Below are positions 16,621 to 25,602 of a stretch of 64,000 bases of DNA, piece after piece. The DNA comes from JBMOOG01 sp049324535. Its GTDB lineage: Bacteria > Pseudomonadota > Alphaproteobacteria > Rhodobacterales > Rhodobacteraceae. A program made the position numbers and the translations under genes. The notes beneath the pieces were generated by a model that ran no database searches, was not told the DNA's origin, and worked only from the letters and a program-made list of their open reading frames with translations. The DNA is taken from NCBI GenBank assembly GCA_049324535.1, contig JBMOOG010000015.1:1-64000 (forward strand), in the 5' to 3' direction. Within the stretch, counting starts at the first letter, position 1; every line of letters begins with the position of its first letter.

Positions 16621-18797
16621 GCCTTGATCCCGTCACCCTCGCCGTCATCCAGGCCGGGCTTCAGCAGGTCTGCGACGAGATGGACCTGACCTTCTCGCGC
16701 GCGGCCTTCAGCCCGGTGATCGCCGAGGCCGACGACCGGTCGGACGGCATCTATTCGGCCGAGGACGGCAGCCTGATCGCGCAGGGGTCGAAGGGCCTGC
16801 CGGTGTTCGTGGGCGTCATGCAGTTCTCGACCCGCCGGATCATCGAGCGCATCGCCGCGGGCGAGACGGCGGCGCCGGAGGACGGCGACATCTACATCGT
16901 CAACGACCCCTACCTCGGCGGCACCCATCTGATGGACGTGCGCTTCGCCATGCCCTTCTGGCGCCACGGCCGCATCTGGTGCTGGCTGTCGAACACCGGC
17001 CACTGGCCCGACACCGGCGGCATGGTGCCGGGCGGGTTCTCGGCCAGCGCGATCTCGGCCGAGCAGGAGGGGCTGCGGCTGCCGCCGGTCAAGCTCTTCC
17101 GGCGCGGCGTCCTTGACCGCGACCTCTGGCAGGTGATCGCCTCGAACATCCGCGTCTCGGACCAGCGCATCGGCGACGTCAAGGCGCAGGCGGCGGCGCT
17201 TCTGGTCGGCGCCGAACGTCTGGCGGCGCTTCTCGACCGCTACGGCGAACCCACGGTCCGCGCGGCCATCGCCGAGATGCGGGCCCGGGCCGCGGCCGAG
17301 ATGCGCGCCCTGATCGGGCTGATCCCGGAAGGCCGTTACAGTGCCCGCGCCATCGTCGACAGCGACGGCGTGGTGAACGAGCCCCTGACCATCGCGCTCG
17401 AGGTGACGCGGAAGGGCGACAGGCTCATCTTCGACTTTGCCGGATCGTCCGCGCCCTGCGCCGGGCCGATGAACTCGGTCCGGGCGACGACCCTGTCGTC
17501 GGTCTATCTGGCGATGCGCCACATCTTCCCCGAGGTGCCGATCAGCGCCGGCGCCTTCGACCCTTTGCACGTGAGCGGGATCGAGGGCACCTTCCTCGAC
17601 GCCGCCTATCCGCGCCCGGTGTCGGGCTGCGCGGCCGAAGTGAGCCAGCGCATCGCCGAGGCGGTCTTTGCCGCGCTGGTGCAGGCGCTTCCCGACCGGG
17701 TGACCGCCGCGCCGGCCGGCACCTCGGGCAATTTCGGACTGGGCGGCGACGACCCCGAGACCGGGGCGGGCTACGTGATGTACCAGATCTCGGGCGGCGG
17801 CTACGGCGGCAACGCCGACCATGACGGGCTGTCGAACGGCTGTTCGACCATCGGCATTTCCAAGGCGCCGCCGGTCGAGATCATGGAGCAGAAATACCCC
17901 GTGCTCTACCGGCGCTACGCGCTGCACGAGGGATCCGGGGGCGCGGGAAGGCACCGGGGCGGCTTCGGGCTCGACTACGAGATCGAGCTTTTGCGCGGCA
18001 CCGCGCGGGCCTCCTTCGTGATGGATCACGGCCGGGTCGGCCCGCAGGGCGTGCTCGGCGGGGGAGACGGGGCGGTGAACCGGGTCGAGGTGATCCGCGG
18101 GGCCGAGGTCTGGGTGCCGCCGCATCTTTCGAAGGCGCAGGACATCGCGCTCTGCACCGGCGACCGGGTGCGGGTGCGCACGCCCGGGGGCGGCGGCTAC
18201 GGCGACCCGGCCGGCCGCGACCCGGAGGCGGTGGCCGAGGATGTCCGGCTTGGCCGCTACGACGCCGCGACCGCCGACCGGCTCTTCCCCGGCTGGCGGC
18301 CCGTTCCCGCAGCCCCGCCCATGCCGCACGCTGCCGATCCTCTGGCCCCGGTGCGGATGACGGTCGCGCCCGACTGGATCGACTACAACGGCCACATGAC
18401 CGAAAGCCGCTACCTTTTCGCGGTGTCCGAAACCACCGACGCCTTCCTGCGCGGGATCGGCGCCGATCTTGACTATGTGGCGGCCGGGTTCAGCTATTAC
18501 ACCGCCGAAACCCATCTGCGCCATCTGGCCGAGGCGCGGGTCGGCGAGGTGCTGACCGGGACGGTCCAGATCCTCGGGGCCGATCCGAAGCGGCTGCATC
18601 TCTTCACGCGGATCCGCCGGGGCGAGACGCTTCTGGCGACGGCCGAGCAGATGCTCCTGCATGTCGACAGGACGGCCGGGCGGGCCTGCCCCGCGCCCGA
18701 GGCGATCCTGTCCCGGCTCCGGCCGCTGGCCGAGGCGCAGACGGCGCTGCCCCGGCCCGAGGGAGCCGGCCGCCACGTCGGCCAGCCGCGCCCGTGA
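16617..18797 (+). CDS. Hydantoinase subunit B fused to a C-terminal thioesterase (hotdog) domain
   Basis: This 726-residue protein has HyuB (residues about 1-565), with the family motifs EADDRSDGIYS, NDPYLGGTHLMDV, GGGYGGNADHDG and, at its end, TPGGGGYGDP. A linker leads to a second domain at about residues 577-720 that begins VAPDWIDYNGHMTESRYL, the start of 4HBT_2-type hotdog thioesterases such as those acting on betainyl-CoA. The fusion is unusual: HyuB normally ends after the glycine-rich motif. No stop or frameshift signal is seen between the two parts. It overlaps hyuA by 4 bp. The thioesterase part implies an acyl-CoA intermediate or a housekeeping role towards the ring-opened product; this is inference. 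Confidence 0.85.
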   Translation: MSLDPVTLAVIQAGLQQVCDEMDLTFSRAAFSPVIAEADDRSDGIYSAEDGSLIAQGSKGLPVFVGVMQFSTRRIIERIAAGETAAPEDGDIYIVNDPYLGGTHLMDVRFAMPFWRHGRIWCWLSNTGHWPDTGGMVPGGFSASAISAEQEGLRLPPVKLFRRGVLDRDLWQVIASNIRVSDQRIGDVKAQAAALLVGAERLAALLDRYGEPTVRAAIAEMRARAAAEMRALIGLIPEGRYSARAIVDSDGVVNEPLTIALEVTRKGDRLIFDFAGSSAPCAGPMNSVRATTLSSVYLAMRHIFPEVPISAGAFDPLHVSGIEGTFLDAAYPRPVSGCAAEVSQRIAEAVFAALVQALPDRVTAAPAGTSGNFGLGGDDPETGAGYVMYQISGGGYGGNADHDGLSNGCSTIGISKAPPVEIMEQKYPVLYRRYALHEGSGGAGRHRGGFGLDYEIELLRGTARASFVMDHGRVGPQGVLGGGDGAVNRVEVIRGAEVWVPPHLSKAQDIALCTGDRVRVRTPGGGGYGDPAGRDPEAVAEDVRLGRYDAATADRLFPGWRPVPAAPPMPHAADPLAPVRMTVAPDWIDYNGHMTESRYLFAVSETTDAFLRGIGADLDYVAAGFSYYTAETHLRHLAEARVGEVLTGTVQILGADPKRLHLFTRIRRGETLLATAEQMLLHVDRTAGRACPAPEAILSRLRPLAEAQTALPRPEGAGRHVGQPRP

Positions 18798-18807
18798 CGG
18801 TCGGGCG

Positions 18808-19239
18808 TCAGGCGCGCCGCCCCACCCGATGCGACACCGCGATCCCGGCGAGGATGCAGCCCGTGAAGAGGTAGAGCCCCCAGGCGGTCTCGACCCGGCC
18901 GACGCCGATCCCCTTGAGCACGACGATGTAGAGCGCGATCAGGAACACGTCCGCCATCGCCAGCCGCCCCAGAAGGTGCAGCGCCGGCAGGAGGAGCGGC
19001 GAGGCCAGGTCAAACTGCACCAGCGCGAGGCCGAGCGCCTTGGCGAAGGGGGCGAAGATCGCAAGGAAGGTCACGAGGAGCGCCAGAGGAATGTCCGTCT
19101 GCCAGAGCGCCTGAAGCCCGGTCACCACCGATATCTCGTTCAGCCCGAAGAGCGGCATCAGCCCCGCCCGCAGCAGCGGCGCGAACCAGGACAGCGGCAG
19201 CAGGACCAGCAGGGCGAGGTTGAGCACGCGCAGCGTCAT
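18808..19239 (-). CDS. PqiA-like membrane protein
   Basis: This 143-residue protein has four hydrophobic segments and the second-half signature of paraquat-inducible protein A (LLGRLAMADVFLIALYIVVLKGIGVGRVETAWGLYLF). E. coli PqiA has two such modules and Cys-rich ends; here one module without the Cys cluster remains. PqiA works with MCE proteins in lipid transport, and an MlaE/MlaF pair sits just upstream on the same strand, so a role in outer-membrane lipid handling is plausible. It converges with hyuB, with a 10-bp gap. Confidence 0.72.
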   Translation of the reverse strand: MTLRVLNLALLVLLPLSWFAPLLRAGLMPLFGLNEISVVTGLQALWQTDIPLALLVTFLAIFAPFAKALGLALVQFDLASPLLLPALHLLGRLAMADVFLIALYIVVLKGIGVGRVETAWGLYLFTGCILAGIAVSHRVGRRA

Positions 19240-19277
19240 GCGGCGTTCCTACACGCCCGCCGCCGGGCCGCCAATCG

Positions 19278-19610
19278 TCAATAGGCGCGGCTGCGCGGGT
19301 TGCGGCGCAGGCTGAGGACGAGCCAGACCCAGAACGCAACCCAGGACACGATCGCGGCCGCGCCGTGCACCCGGTTCCAGATGATGTCGGCCTGAAGGAT
19401 GGCCGGGGCGCTGGCGGCCACGACGAGGAGGTTGAACGCGAGGCCGAGGACTCCGCCGACGAGCGCGAGCGTGAGGCCCGGCGAGCCGCGCCCGCGGCGG
19501 CGCAACCGGACGAGCCGGCGGGTGGCCCCTGAAACCAGCAGGACCGGTGGCAACACCAGCAGGGCCACGACGATGAACAGGGCGGGCAGCGTGCCCGGCG
19601 CAGATGTCAT
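19278..19610 (-). CDS. Small membrane protein, unknown
   Basis: This 110-residue protein has three hydrophobic segments (about 8-28, 45-68, 82-102) and a basic C-terminus ending NPRSRAY. I chose the start at 19610 because AGGAGGTCGTC sits directly before ATG; longer frames upstream have no ribosome-binding site. I recognise no family. It lies between mlaF and the PqiA-like gene on the same strand and may share their envelope role. Confidence 0.6.
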   Translation of the reverse strand: MTSAPGTLPALFIVVALLVLPPVLLVSGATRRLVRLRRRGRGSPGLTLALVGGVLGLAFNLLVVAASAPAILQADIIWNRVHGAAAIVSWVAFWVWLVLSLRRNPRSRAY

Positions 19611-19728
19611 GACGACCTCCTGGCCCTCCCGTCGGGGAAAGGTAGCGGACGGCGGCGCCCCTGTCAAAAAAGCCTCAGGCGGATCCTTGCCTTGCAGGCT
19701 GCGGCGCATCCGCTGCGCAAGCGGCGGC

Positions 19729-20475
19729 TCAGCGCAGGCTTTCGATCGGGCCCTCGGCGCGGCCGTGGATGAACTGCTGGACGTAAGGGTCTGGTGTGGC
19801 GTCCATTTCCGTGATCTGTCCGGTCCAGCGGATCTTGCCCCCGTGCAGCATGGCCACGCGATCGGCGATGGCGCGGACCGAGGACATGTCATGGGTGATG
19901 GTGATCGCGGTCGCGCCCATCTCGGTCACGATCGCGCGAATGAGCCCGTTGATGACGCCGGCCATGATCGGGTCGAGACCGGTGGTGGGCTCGTCGAAGA
20001 AGATGATCGCGGGCTCGGCGGCGATGGCGCGCGCGAGGCCCACACGCTTCTGCATGCCGCCGGAGAGCTCGGCCGGATAGAGGTCGGCGACCTCGGGGCC
20101 AAGGCCCACGCGGCGCAGCTTGTCGAGGGCAATGGCGCGCGCCTCGGCCCGGGGACGCTTCAGGCTGCCGCGCAGCAGGCGGAAGGCGACGTTCTGCCAG
20201 ACCGGCAGGCTGTCGAAGAGCGCTCCGCCCTGAAAGAGCATGCCGAAGCGCGCCAGGAAGGTGTCGCGCCTGCCCTCGTCGGCGGGATGGCCGTCGATGC
20301 GGATGCGGCCGGCGTCGGGGGTCACGAGCCCGAGGATGCATTTCAGCAGCACCGACTTGCCGGTGCCGGACCCGCCGATGACGACGAGGCTCTGGCCGCG
20401 CGCCACGTCCAGATCGACGCCGCGCAGCACGGGCTTGCCGCCGAAGGACTTCTCAAGGCCGCGGATCTCGATCAT
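19729..20475 (-). CDS. mlaF: MlaF-type lipid-transport ABC ATPase
   Basis: This 248-residue ATPase has Walker A GGSGTGKSVLLK, the LSGGMQKRVGLARAIA signature, Walker B IIFFDEPTTGLDP and the switch THDMSSVRAIADR. The KRVGLARA variant with GTGKSV is characteristic of MlaF, the cytoplasmic ATPase of the MCE phospholipid transport system. It overlaps mlaE by 4 bp. No mlaD (MCE protein), mlaC or mlaB follows, so these must be elsewhere. Confidence 0.88.
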   Translation of the reverse strand: MIEIRGLEKSFGGKPVLRGVDLDVARGQSLVVIGGSGTGKSVLLKCILGLVTPDAGRIRIDGHPADEGRRDTFLARFGMLFQGGALFDSLPVWQNVAFRLLRGSLKRPRAEARAIALDKLRRVGLGPEVADLYPAELSGGMQKRVGLARAIAAEPAIIFFDEPTTGLDPIMAGVINGLIRAIVTEMGATAITITHDMSSVRAIADRVAMLHGGKIRWTGQITEMDATPDPYVQQFIHGRAEGPIESLR

Positions 20476-21260
20476 GCGGAGAAGAACACCTCGGTCAGCA
20501 GGTAGTTGGCGGCCAGGATGAGCACCGAGGCCGCGACGACCGCGCCCTTGGTCGCCCGACCGACGCCCTGCGCGCCGCGGCCCGAGTGCATGCCGTAGTA
20601 GCAGCCCATCACCGCGACGATGAAGCCGAAGACCGCGCCCTTGACCAGGCCCGAGCCGACGTCCCAGACCTCGAGATAGTCGGCCGTGTTCTTGAGGTAG
20701 GTCGCCGGATTGAAGCCCAGCCGGTTCACGCCCACGAGATAGCCGCCGAGGATCCCGATGGCATCGCCCACCGCGACCAGCGCCGGCATCGCAAGCGTGG
20801 CCGCCAGCACCCGGGGCACCACCAGGTATTTCACCGGGTTGGTGGAGAGCGTGGTCAGGGCGTCGATCTGCTCGGTCACCTTCATGGTGCCGATCTCGGC
20901 CGCGATCGACGAGGCCACGCGCGCGGCCACCATCAGCCCGCCGAGAACCGGGCCCAGTTCCCGGGTCATGCCGATCGCGACGATCGAGGGCACCACGGAT
21001 TCCGCGGAAAACCGGGCGCCGCCCGCGTAGATCTGCAGCGCGAGCGCGCCCCCGGTGAAGAGCGCGGTCATGCCCACCACCGGCAGCGACAGCCAGCCGA
21101 TCTGAAGAAGCGCGTGGCCGAACTCGCGCAGGTAGAAGGGCGGCCGGAAGAGGTGGGCCACCGCCGCCGAGGCGAAGAGGGCGACGCGGCCGGTGGCGGC
21201 CAGCATCCCGAGCGCCATCCGGCCGATCCACGCGAGGGGCGCGGTGGCGAAACGGGTCAT
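20472..21260 (-). CDS. mlaE: MlaE-type lipid-transport permease
   Basis: This 262-residue permease has about five to six hydrophobic segments and MlaE family motifs: GMTRELGPVLGGLMVAARVASSIAAEIGTMKVTEQIDAL and RVLAATLAMPALVAVGDAIGILGGYLVG. It forms the inner-membrane channel of the system that keeps outer-membrane lipid asymmetry. The stop overlaps the mlaF start, and its own start overlaps the end of alr by 4 bp, so alr-mlaE-mlaF are transcribed together. Confidence 0.9.
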   Translation of the reverse strand: MTRFATAPLAWIGRMALGMLAATGRVALFASAAVAHLFRPPFYLREFGHALLQIGWLSLPVVGMTALFTGGALALQIYAGGARFSAESVVPSIVAIGMTRELGPVLGGLMVAARVASSIAAEIGTMKVTEQIDALTTLSTNPVKYLVVPRVLAATLAMPALVAVGDAIGILGGYLVGVNRLGFNPATYLKNTADYLEVWDVGSGLVKGAVFGFIVAVMGCYYGMHSGRGAQGVGRATKGAVVAASVLILAANYLLTEVFFSA

Positions 21261-22303
21261 GGCCCGCCCTCGAGAACGGTGCGCGCATAGCGGGGGCCAA
21301 GCGCGGTCAGGATCTCGTAGCCGATGGTCCCGGCCAGCGCGGCCAGATCCTCGATGCCCTGATGCGGCCCGAGGATGTCGAGCGCGTCGGGGGTCTCGGG
21401 CAGGTGGGTCACATCGACGGTGATCATGTCCATCGACACGCGGCCGACGACGGGGCAGGGCGCATCGCCCGCCCAGAGCCGCAGACCCTTGCCCGACAGC
21501 GCCCGCGGCAGGCCGTCGGCATAGCCCGCGGCCACGGTGGCGATGCGGGCGGGGCCGCCGGCGGTCCAGCTCAGGCCGTAGCCCACGCCTTCGCCCGGCG
21601 CGAGGTCGCGCACCTGGATCACCGGCAGCGAAAGGCGCAGGACCGGGCGCGCGTCGGCGTAGGGCGCGCCCCCATAAAGACCGATGCCCGGCCGGGTCAG
21701 GTCGAAATGGTAGGCCGGCCCCAGCAGGATGCCGCCGGTCGCCGCCAGCGACCGCGGGGCGGCGATGTCGCCGGTCATGCGGCGGAACTCGTCGAGCTGC
21801 CGCGCGTTCGCGGGGTGGTCCGGCTCGTCGGCGCAGGCCAGGTGGCTCATCACCAGCGCGGGGCGGCGGGGCAGCAGGACCGGCGCCAGCGCAAGCCAGT
21901 CGGCCGCCTCGACCCCCAGCCGGTTCATCCCGGTGTCGAGCTGCACGCCGAAGGGCAGCTCGCCCGCCTCGAGGTGCCGCGCCGCCTGTTCGGGCGAATT
22001 CAGCATCGGCACAAGGCCGGCGTCGCGGATAAGACCGGTGTCGCCCGCCATGTGGCCGGACAGGACCAGGATGGCCGGGCCGGGCCCGAGACAGGCGCGC
22101 AGCGCGGCGCCCTCCTCGGCCTGGGCCACGAAGAAGCTGCGGGCGCCGGCGCGGGCCAGCGCCGTCGCCACCGGGGCGGCGCCGAGGCCATAGGCGTCGG
22201 CCTTGACGACGGCCGCCGTCTCGGCCCCGCCCGACAGCCGCGCCAGCGCACGCCAGTTGGCGACGATGGCGTCGAGGTCGATCGAGAGCGTCGCACGGGT
22301 CAT
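21257..22303 (-). CDS. alr: Alanine racemase
   Basis: This 348-residue PLP enzyme interconverts L- and D-alanine for peptidoglycan. The PLP-binding Lys lies in AVVKADAYGLGA near the N-terminus and the catalytic Tyr in AAGYADGLPR; VGRVSMDMITVDV is also typical. I chose ATG 22303 (MTRATLSIDLDA), where the first beta-strand of the family begins; the upstream ATG adds a basic stretch that homologues lack. It is followed in the same operon by mlaE. Confidence 0.93.
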   Translation of the reverse strand: MTRATLSIDLDAIVANWRALARLSGGAETAAVVKADAYGLGAAPVATALARAGARSFFVAQAEEGAALRACLGPGPAILVLSGHMAGDTGLIRDAGLVPMLNSPEQAARHLEAGELPFGVQLDTGMNRLGVEAADWLALAPVLLPRRPALVMSHLACADEPDHPANARQLDEFRRMTGDIAAPRSLAATGGILLGPAYHFDLTRPGIGLYGGAPYADARPVLRLSLPVIQVRDLAPGEGVGYGLSWTAGGPARIATVAAGYADGLPRALSGKGLRLWAGDAPCPVVGRVSMDMITVDVTHLPETPDALDILGPHQGIEDLAALAGTIGYEILTALGPRYARTVLEGGP

Positions 22304-22370
22304 GGCCGGGGTTTTGACAGAGGGACGCCGGAGGTCAAGCCCCAACGGCACGCCGGGGCGGGCGGGCGGC

Positions 22371-23867
22371 TCAGAACCCTTCGTCGCCGCGGGGGGACCA
22401 GTGCTTCTCGAGGTTGCCGAAGCGGGTGAAGCGGCCCTCGAAGCTCAGCTCGACGGTGCCGATCGGGCCGTGGCGCTGCTTGCCGATGATGACCTCGGCC
22501 TTGCCGTGGACCTGCTCCATCATCTGCTGCCACTTGAGCATCGCCTCGAGGTCGTGGTCCGAGGGCTTTTCCCGTTCGCGGTAGTATTCCTCGCGGAAGA
22601 CGAACATCACCACGTCGGCGTCCTGCTCGATCGAGCCCGATTCGCGCAGGTCGGAGAGCTGCGGGCGCTTGTCGTCGCGGCTCTCGACCTGGCGCGACAG
22701 CTGGCTCAGCGCGATCACCGGAATGTCGAGCTCCTTGGCGATGGCCTTCAGCCCCTGGGTGATCTCGCTCACCTCCTGCACGCGGTTGTCGCGCGACGAG
22801 CCGCGCAGGAGCTGGAGATAGTCCACGATCAGCACGTCCAGCCCGTGGGTCCGCTTGAGGCGGCGCGCCCGGGCGGCCAGCTGGCTGATCGGCAGGGCGG
22901 GGGTGTCGTCGATGTAGAGCGGGCAGGATTCGAGCGCCTTGGCGGCCTCGACGAAGCGGCGGAACTCGCCCTCGGTCATGTCGCCGCGCCGGATCTGCTC
23001 GGAGGCGACCTCGGAGGCCTCGGACAGGATGCGCGCGGCAAGCTGTTCCGCGCTCATCTCGAGGCTGAAGAAGCCGACGACGCCGCCCTCGACCGCGCCC
23101 TCGGTGCCGTCGGGCAGCCGGCCGCGCCGGTAGGCGCGGGCGATGTTGAAGGCGATGTTGGTGGCCAGCGAGGTCTTGCCCATCGACGGCCGCCCGGCGA
23201 GGATCAGGAGGTCCGAGCGGTGCAGCCCGCCGAGCTTCTTGTCGAGGTCGATGAGGCCGGTGGAGACGCCCGACAAGCCGCCGTCGCGCTGATAGGCGGC
23301 GTTCGCCGCATTCACGGCCTCGGTCACCGCCTTGAGAAAGCTGACGAATCCGCGTTCGGCCTGACCCTGCTCGGCCAGGGTGTAGAGCCGCTGTTCGGCC
23401 TCGACGATCTGTTCGTGCGGCTCGCTCCCGATCTCGACGGCCCGCGCCCGGTCGGCGATGTCCTGGCCGAGCTGGATCAGCTCGCGCCGCACCGCCATGT
23501 CGTAGATCATCTGCGCGTAGTCGCGCGCGGCATAGGCCGAGATCGCGGCCCCGGCGAGGCGGGCCAGATAGGCCGGCCCCCCCAGCGCCTTCAGCGCCTC
23601 GTCGTCCTCGAGATAGGCCTTCAGCGTCACCGGCGAGGCGAGCGCGTTCTTCTGGATGCGCGCCACCGCGATCTCGAAGATGCGGCGGTGGACCGGCTCG
23701 TGGAAATGCTCGGCCCGCACGATGGCGGCGATTCGGTCGTAGATGTCGTTGTTGGTGAGAATCGCCCCGAGGAGCTGCTGCTCGGCCTCGATGTTGTGCG
23801 GAAGCGGATCGACTTCGCCGGGCACCCGCGCCGTCATGCCGCCGCCGATGATGGTGATGTTCGTCAT
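22371..23867 (-). CDS. dnaB: Replicative DNA helicase DnaB
   Basis: This 498-residue hexameric helicase has the N-terminal DnaB domain (PHNIEAEQQLLGAILTNNDIYDRI) and the RecA-like domain with Walker A AGRPSMGKTSLATNIA, Walker B VLIVDYLQLL and the LSQLSRQVESRDDKRPQLSDLRESGSIEQDAD motif. I chose ATG 23867; a further upstream ATG adds 31 residues of non-helicase sequence. The C-terminus is normal, so there is no intein. Confidence 0.95.
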   Translation of the reverse strand: MTNITIIGGGMTARVPGEVDPLPHNIEAEQQLLGAILTNNDIYDRIAAIVRAEHFHEPVHRRIFEIAVARIQKNALASPVTLKAYLEDDEALKALGGPAYLARLAGAAISAYAARDYAQMIYDMAVRRELIQLGQDIADRARAVEIGSEPHEQIVEAEQRLYTLAEQGQAERGFVSFLKAVTEAVNAANAAYQRDGGLSGVSTGLIDLDKKLGGLHRSDLLILAGRPSMGKTSLATNIAFNIARAYRRGRLPDGTEGAVEGGVVGFFSLEMSAEQLAARILSEASEVASEQIRRGDMTEGEFRRFVEAAKALESCPLYIDDTPALPISQLAARARRLKRTHGLDVLIVDYLQLLRGSSRDNRVQEVSEITQGLKAIAKELDIPVIALSQLSRQVESRDDKRPQLSDLRESGSIEQDADVVMFVFREEYYREREKPSDHDLEAMLKWQQMMEQVHGKAEVIIGKQRHGPIGTVELSFEGRFTRFGNLEKHWSPRGDEGF

Positions 23868-24054
23868 GCTGACCCCCGTCTGAGCCCGCAGTCTATGCGC
23901 GACGCGCGCGTCCGATGCAATCGGGATAAGCCTGTGGACGGGCCTGTGGACAGGCAGCAATCACCGGATATTGTGTCGATGCCCGCGCCTCCGTCAACCT
24001 GTAGGCAAAGAGATCGCAGGTTGTGGCCAGAAGCCGCCTATGGCTTTCAGGGCC

Positions 24055-24735
24055 TCAGCCGCCCTTGCGCGCCTCCTGCCAGGGGCGCGGGTCGGTGAGG
24101 AAGGCCTGCACCTCGCGCAGCGTGGCCGCATCGAAGGCGCCCGACTCCCGCGCCGCCTCGAGCACGTCCCACCAGGTGCACAGCGCATGCAGCGCGACAC
24201 CGCGGGCGGCGAGATTCGGCACGGTCTCGGGGAAGATGCCGTAGTAGAAGATGACCGCGGTGTGGGCGCATTCGGCCCCGGTCTCGCGGATCGCCTCGAC
24301 GAAGGACAGTTTCGATCCGCCGTCGGTGGTCAGGTCCTCGACCAGCAGCACCCGGTCGCCCTCGCCCATCACGCCCTCGATGCGGGCGTTGCGGCCGTAG
24401 CCCTTGGGCTTCTTGCGGACATAGGTCATCGGCAGCGCCAGCCGTTCGGCCATGAGCGCGGCGAAGGGGATGCCCGCGGTCTCGCCGCCGGCGATGTTGG
24501 TGAAGGCCTCGAGCCCGGCCTCGCGCATCACGGTGACGGCAAGGAAATCCATCAGCACCGAGCGGATGCGCGGAAACGAGATGAGCTTGCGGCAGTCGAT
24601 GTAGGTGGGCGAGGGCAGGCCCGAGGCCAGCGTGAACGGGGTCTGGGCGTTGAAATGCACCGCCCGGATCTCCAGAAGCATCCGGGCGGTCAGGCGGGCG
24701 ATTTCCTCCTTGGGCGGAAACGACGCGGGGATCAT
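24055..24735 (-). CDS. pyrE: Orotate phosphoribosyltransferase
   Basis: This 226-residue enzyme makes orotidine 5'-phosphate from orotate and PRPP in pyrimidine synthesis. The PRPP-binding motif VLLVEDLTTDGGSK near residue 125 and the YVRKKPKGYGRNARIEG loop are present. It lies upstream of dnaB on the same strand with a 187-bp gap that presumably holds the dnaB promoter. The start 24735 (MIPASFPPKEEIARLTA) fits the family. Confidence 0.93.
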   Translation of the reverse strand: MIPASFPPKEEIARLTARMLLEIRAVHFNAQTPFTLASGLPSPTYIDCRKLISFPRIRSVLMDFLAVTVMREAGLEAFTNIAGGETAGIPFAALMAERLALPMTYVRKKPKGYGRNARIEGVMGEGDRVLLVEDLTTDGGSKLSFVEAIRETGAECAHTAVIFYYGIFPETVPNLAARGVALHALCTWWDVLEAARESGAFDAATLREVQAFLTDPRPWQEARKGG

Positions 24736-24871
24736 GGCGCAACTCCTCGGACGGCGCGGGAACTGATCCTCCGATAGAGCCAAGCGGGCGCGACGGAAAG
24801 CCCGAACCTGCGCGCCCGTCCGGCCGGAGCCACGCCGGGCCACGGCGCCCCCGTCGGCGGGCCGTTTCCCC

Positions 24872-24900
24872 TTGACGTTTCGGAACCCCCGGGGCCTTAG
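24872..24900 (+). promoter_or_regulatory. Putative sodB promoter
   Basis: TTGACG at 24872-24877 is a good -35; 17 bp later CCTTAG (24895-24900) is a poor -10 match. It lies 48 bp before the start codon, within the 213-bp gap divergent from pyrE. An AAAGGAG ribosome-binding site precedes ATG 24949. No Fur box is evident by eye. Confidence 0.4.
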
Positions 24901-24948
24901 TCGCGTTGTCCCGTCCAGGACGGAAATTCCGCGCGAAAGGAGACGACC

Positions 24949-25551
24949 ATGGCCTTCACCCTTCCCGACCTTCCCTACAAGTACAACGCGCTCGAACTGC
25001 TGGGCATGTCGATGGAGACGATGGAGTTCCACCACGACATGCACCACAAGGCCTATGTGGACAACGGCAACAAGCTGATCGCCGGGACCGAGTGGGAAAA
25101 CAAGTCGGTCGAGGACATCGTTCGCGGCACCTACCAGCCCGGCGCCGTCGCCCAGAGCGGCATCTTCAACAACGCGAGCCAGCACTGGAACCACTGCCAG
25201 TTCTGGGAGATGATGACCCCCGACTCCACGAAGGGCATGCCCGGCAAACTTGAGAAGGCACTCAAGGAATCCTTCGGAAGTGTCGAGAAGTTCAAGGAAG
25301 ATTTCGCCGCGGCCGGTGCGGGCCAGTTCGGGTCGGGCTGGGCCTGGCTCGTGCGCGACAAGGACGGCAGCCTGAAGGTCACCAAGACCGAGAACGGGGT
25401 GAACCCGCTCTGCTTCGGGCAGACCGCACTTCTGGGCTGCGACGTGTGGGAGCACAGCTACTACATCGACTTCCGCAACCGGCGTCCGGCCTACCTTGCG
25501 AATTTCCTCAACAAGCTCGTGAACTGGGAAAACGTCGCCTCGCGGATGTGA
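24949..25551 (+). CDS. sodB: Superoxide dismutase, Fe/Mn family
   Basis: This 200-residue enzyme converts superoxide to oxygen and hydrogen peroxide. Metal ligands are visible at H28 (MEFHHDMHH), the His in NASQHWNHCQFW, and Asp and His in GCDVWEHSYYIDF. The GNWENVASRM-like end and overall length fit SodB. Whether it prefers iron or manganese cannot be settled by eye; Rhodobacteraceae enzymes of this type are usually called Fe-SOD. A strong hairpin terminator follows. Confidence 0.94.
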   Translation: MAFTLPDLPYKYNALELLGMSMETMEFHHDMHHKAYVDNGNKLIAGTEWENKSVEDIVRGTYQPGAVAQSGIFNNASQHWNHCQFWEMMTPDSTKGMPGKLEKALKESFGSVEKFKEDFAAAGAGQFGSGWAWLVRDKDGSLKVTKTENGVNPLCFGQTALLGCDVWEHSYYIDFRNRRPAYLANFLNKLVNWENVASRM

Positions 25552-25602
25552 CCGCCGCGACCCCCCCCTTGCCGGCATCGGCCGGGGGCTGTCATTGTGG
25601 GG

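Noticed and set aside
23928..23955. DnaA-box-like words (two CCTGTGGAC) upstream of dnaB as an origin
   Set aside because: Each match to TTATCCACA is poor, only two exist, and there is no AT-rich stretch or dnaA nearby.
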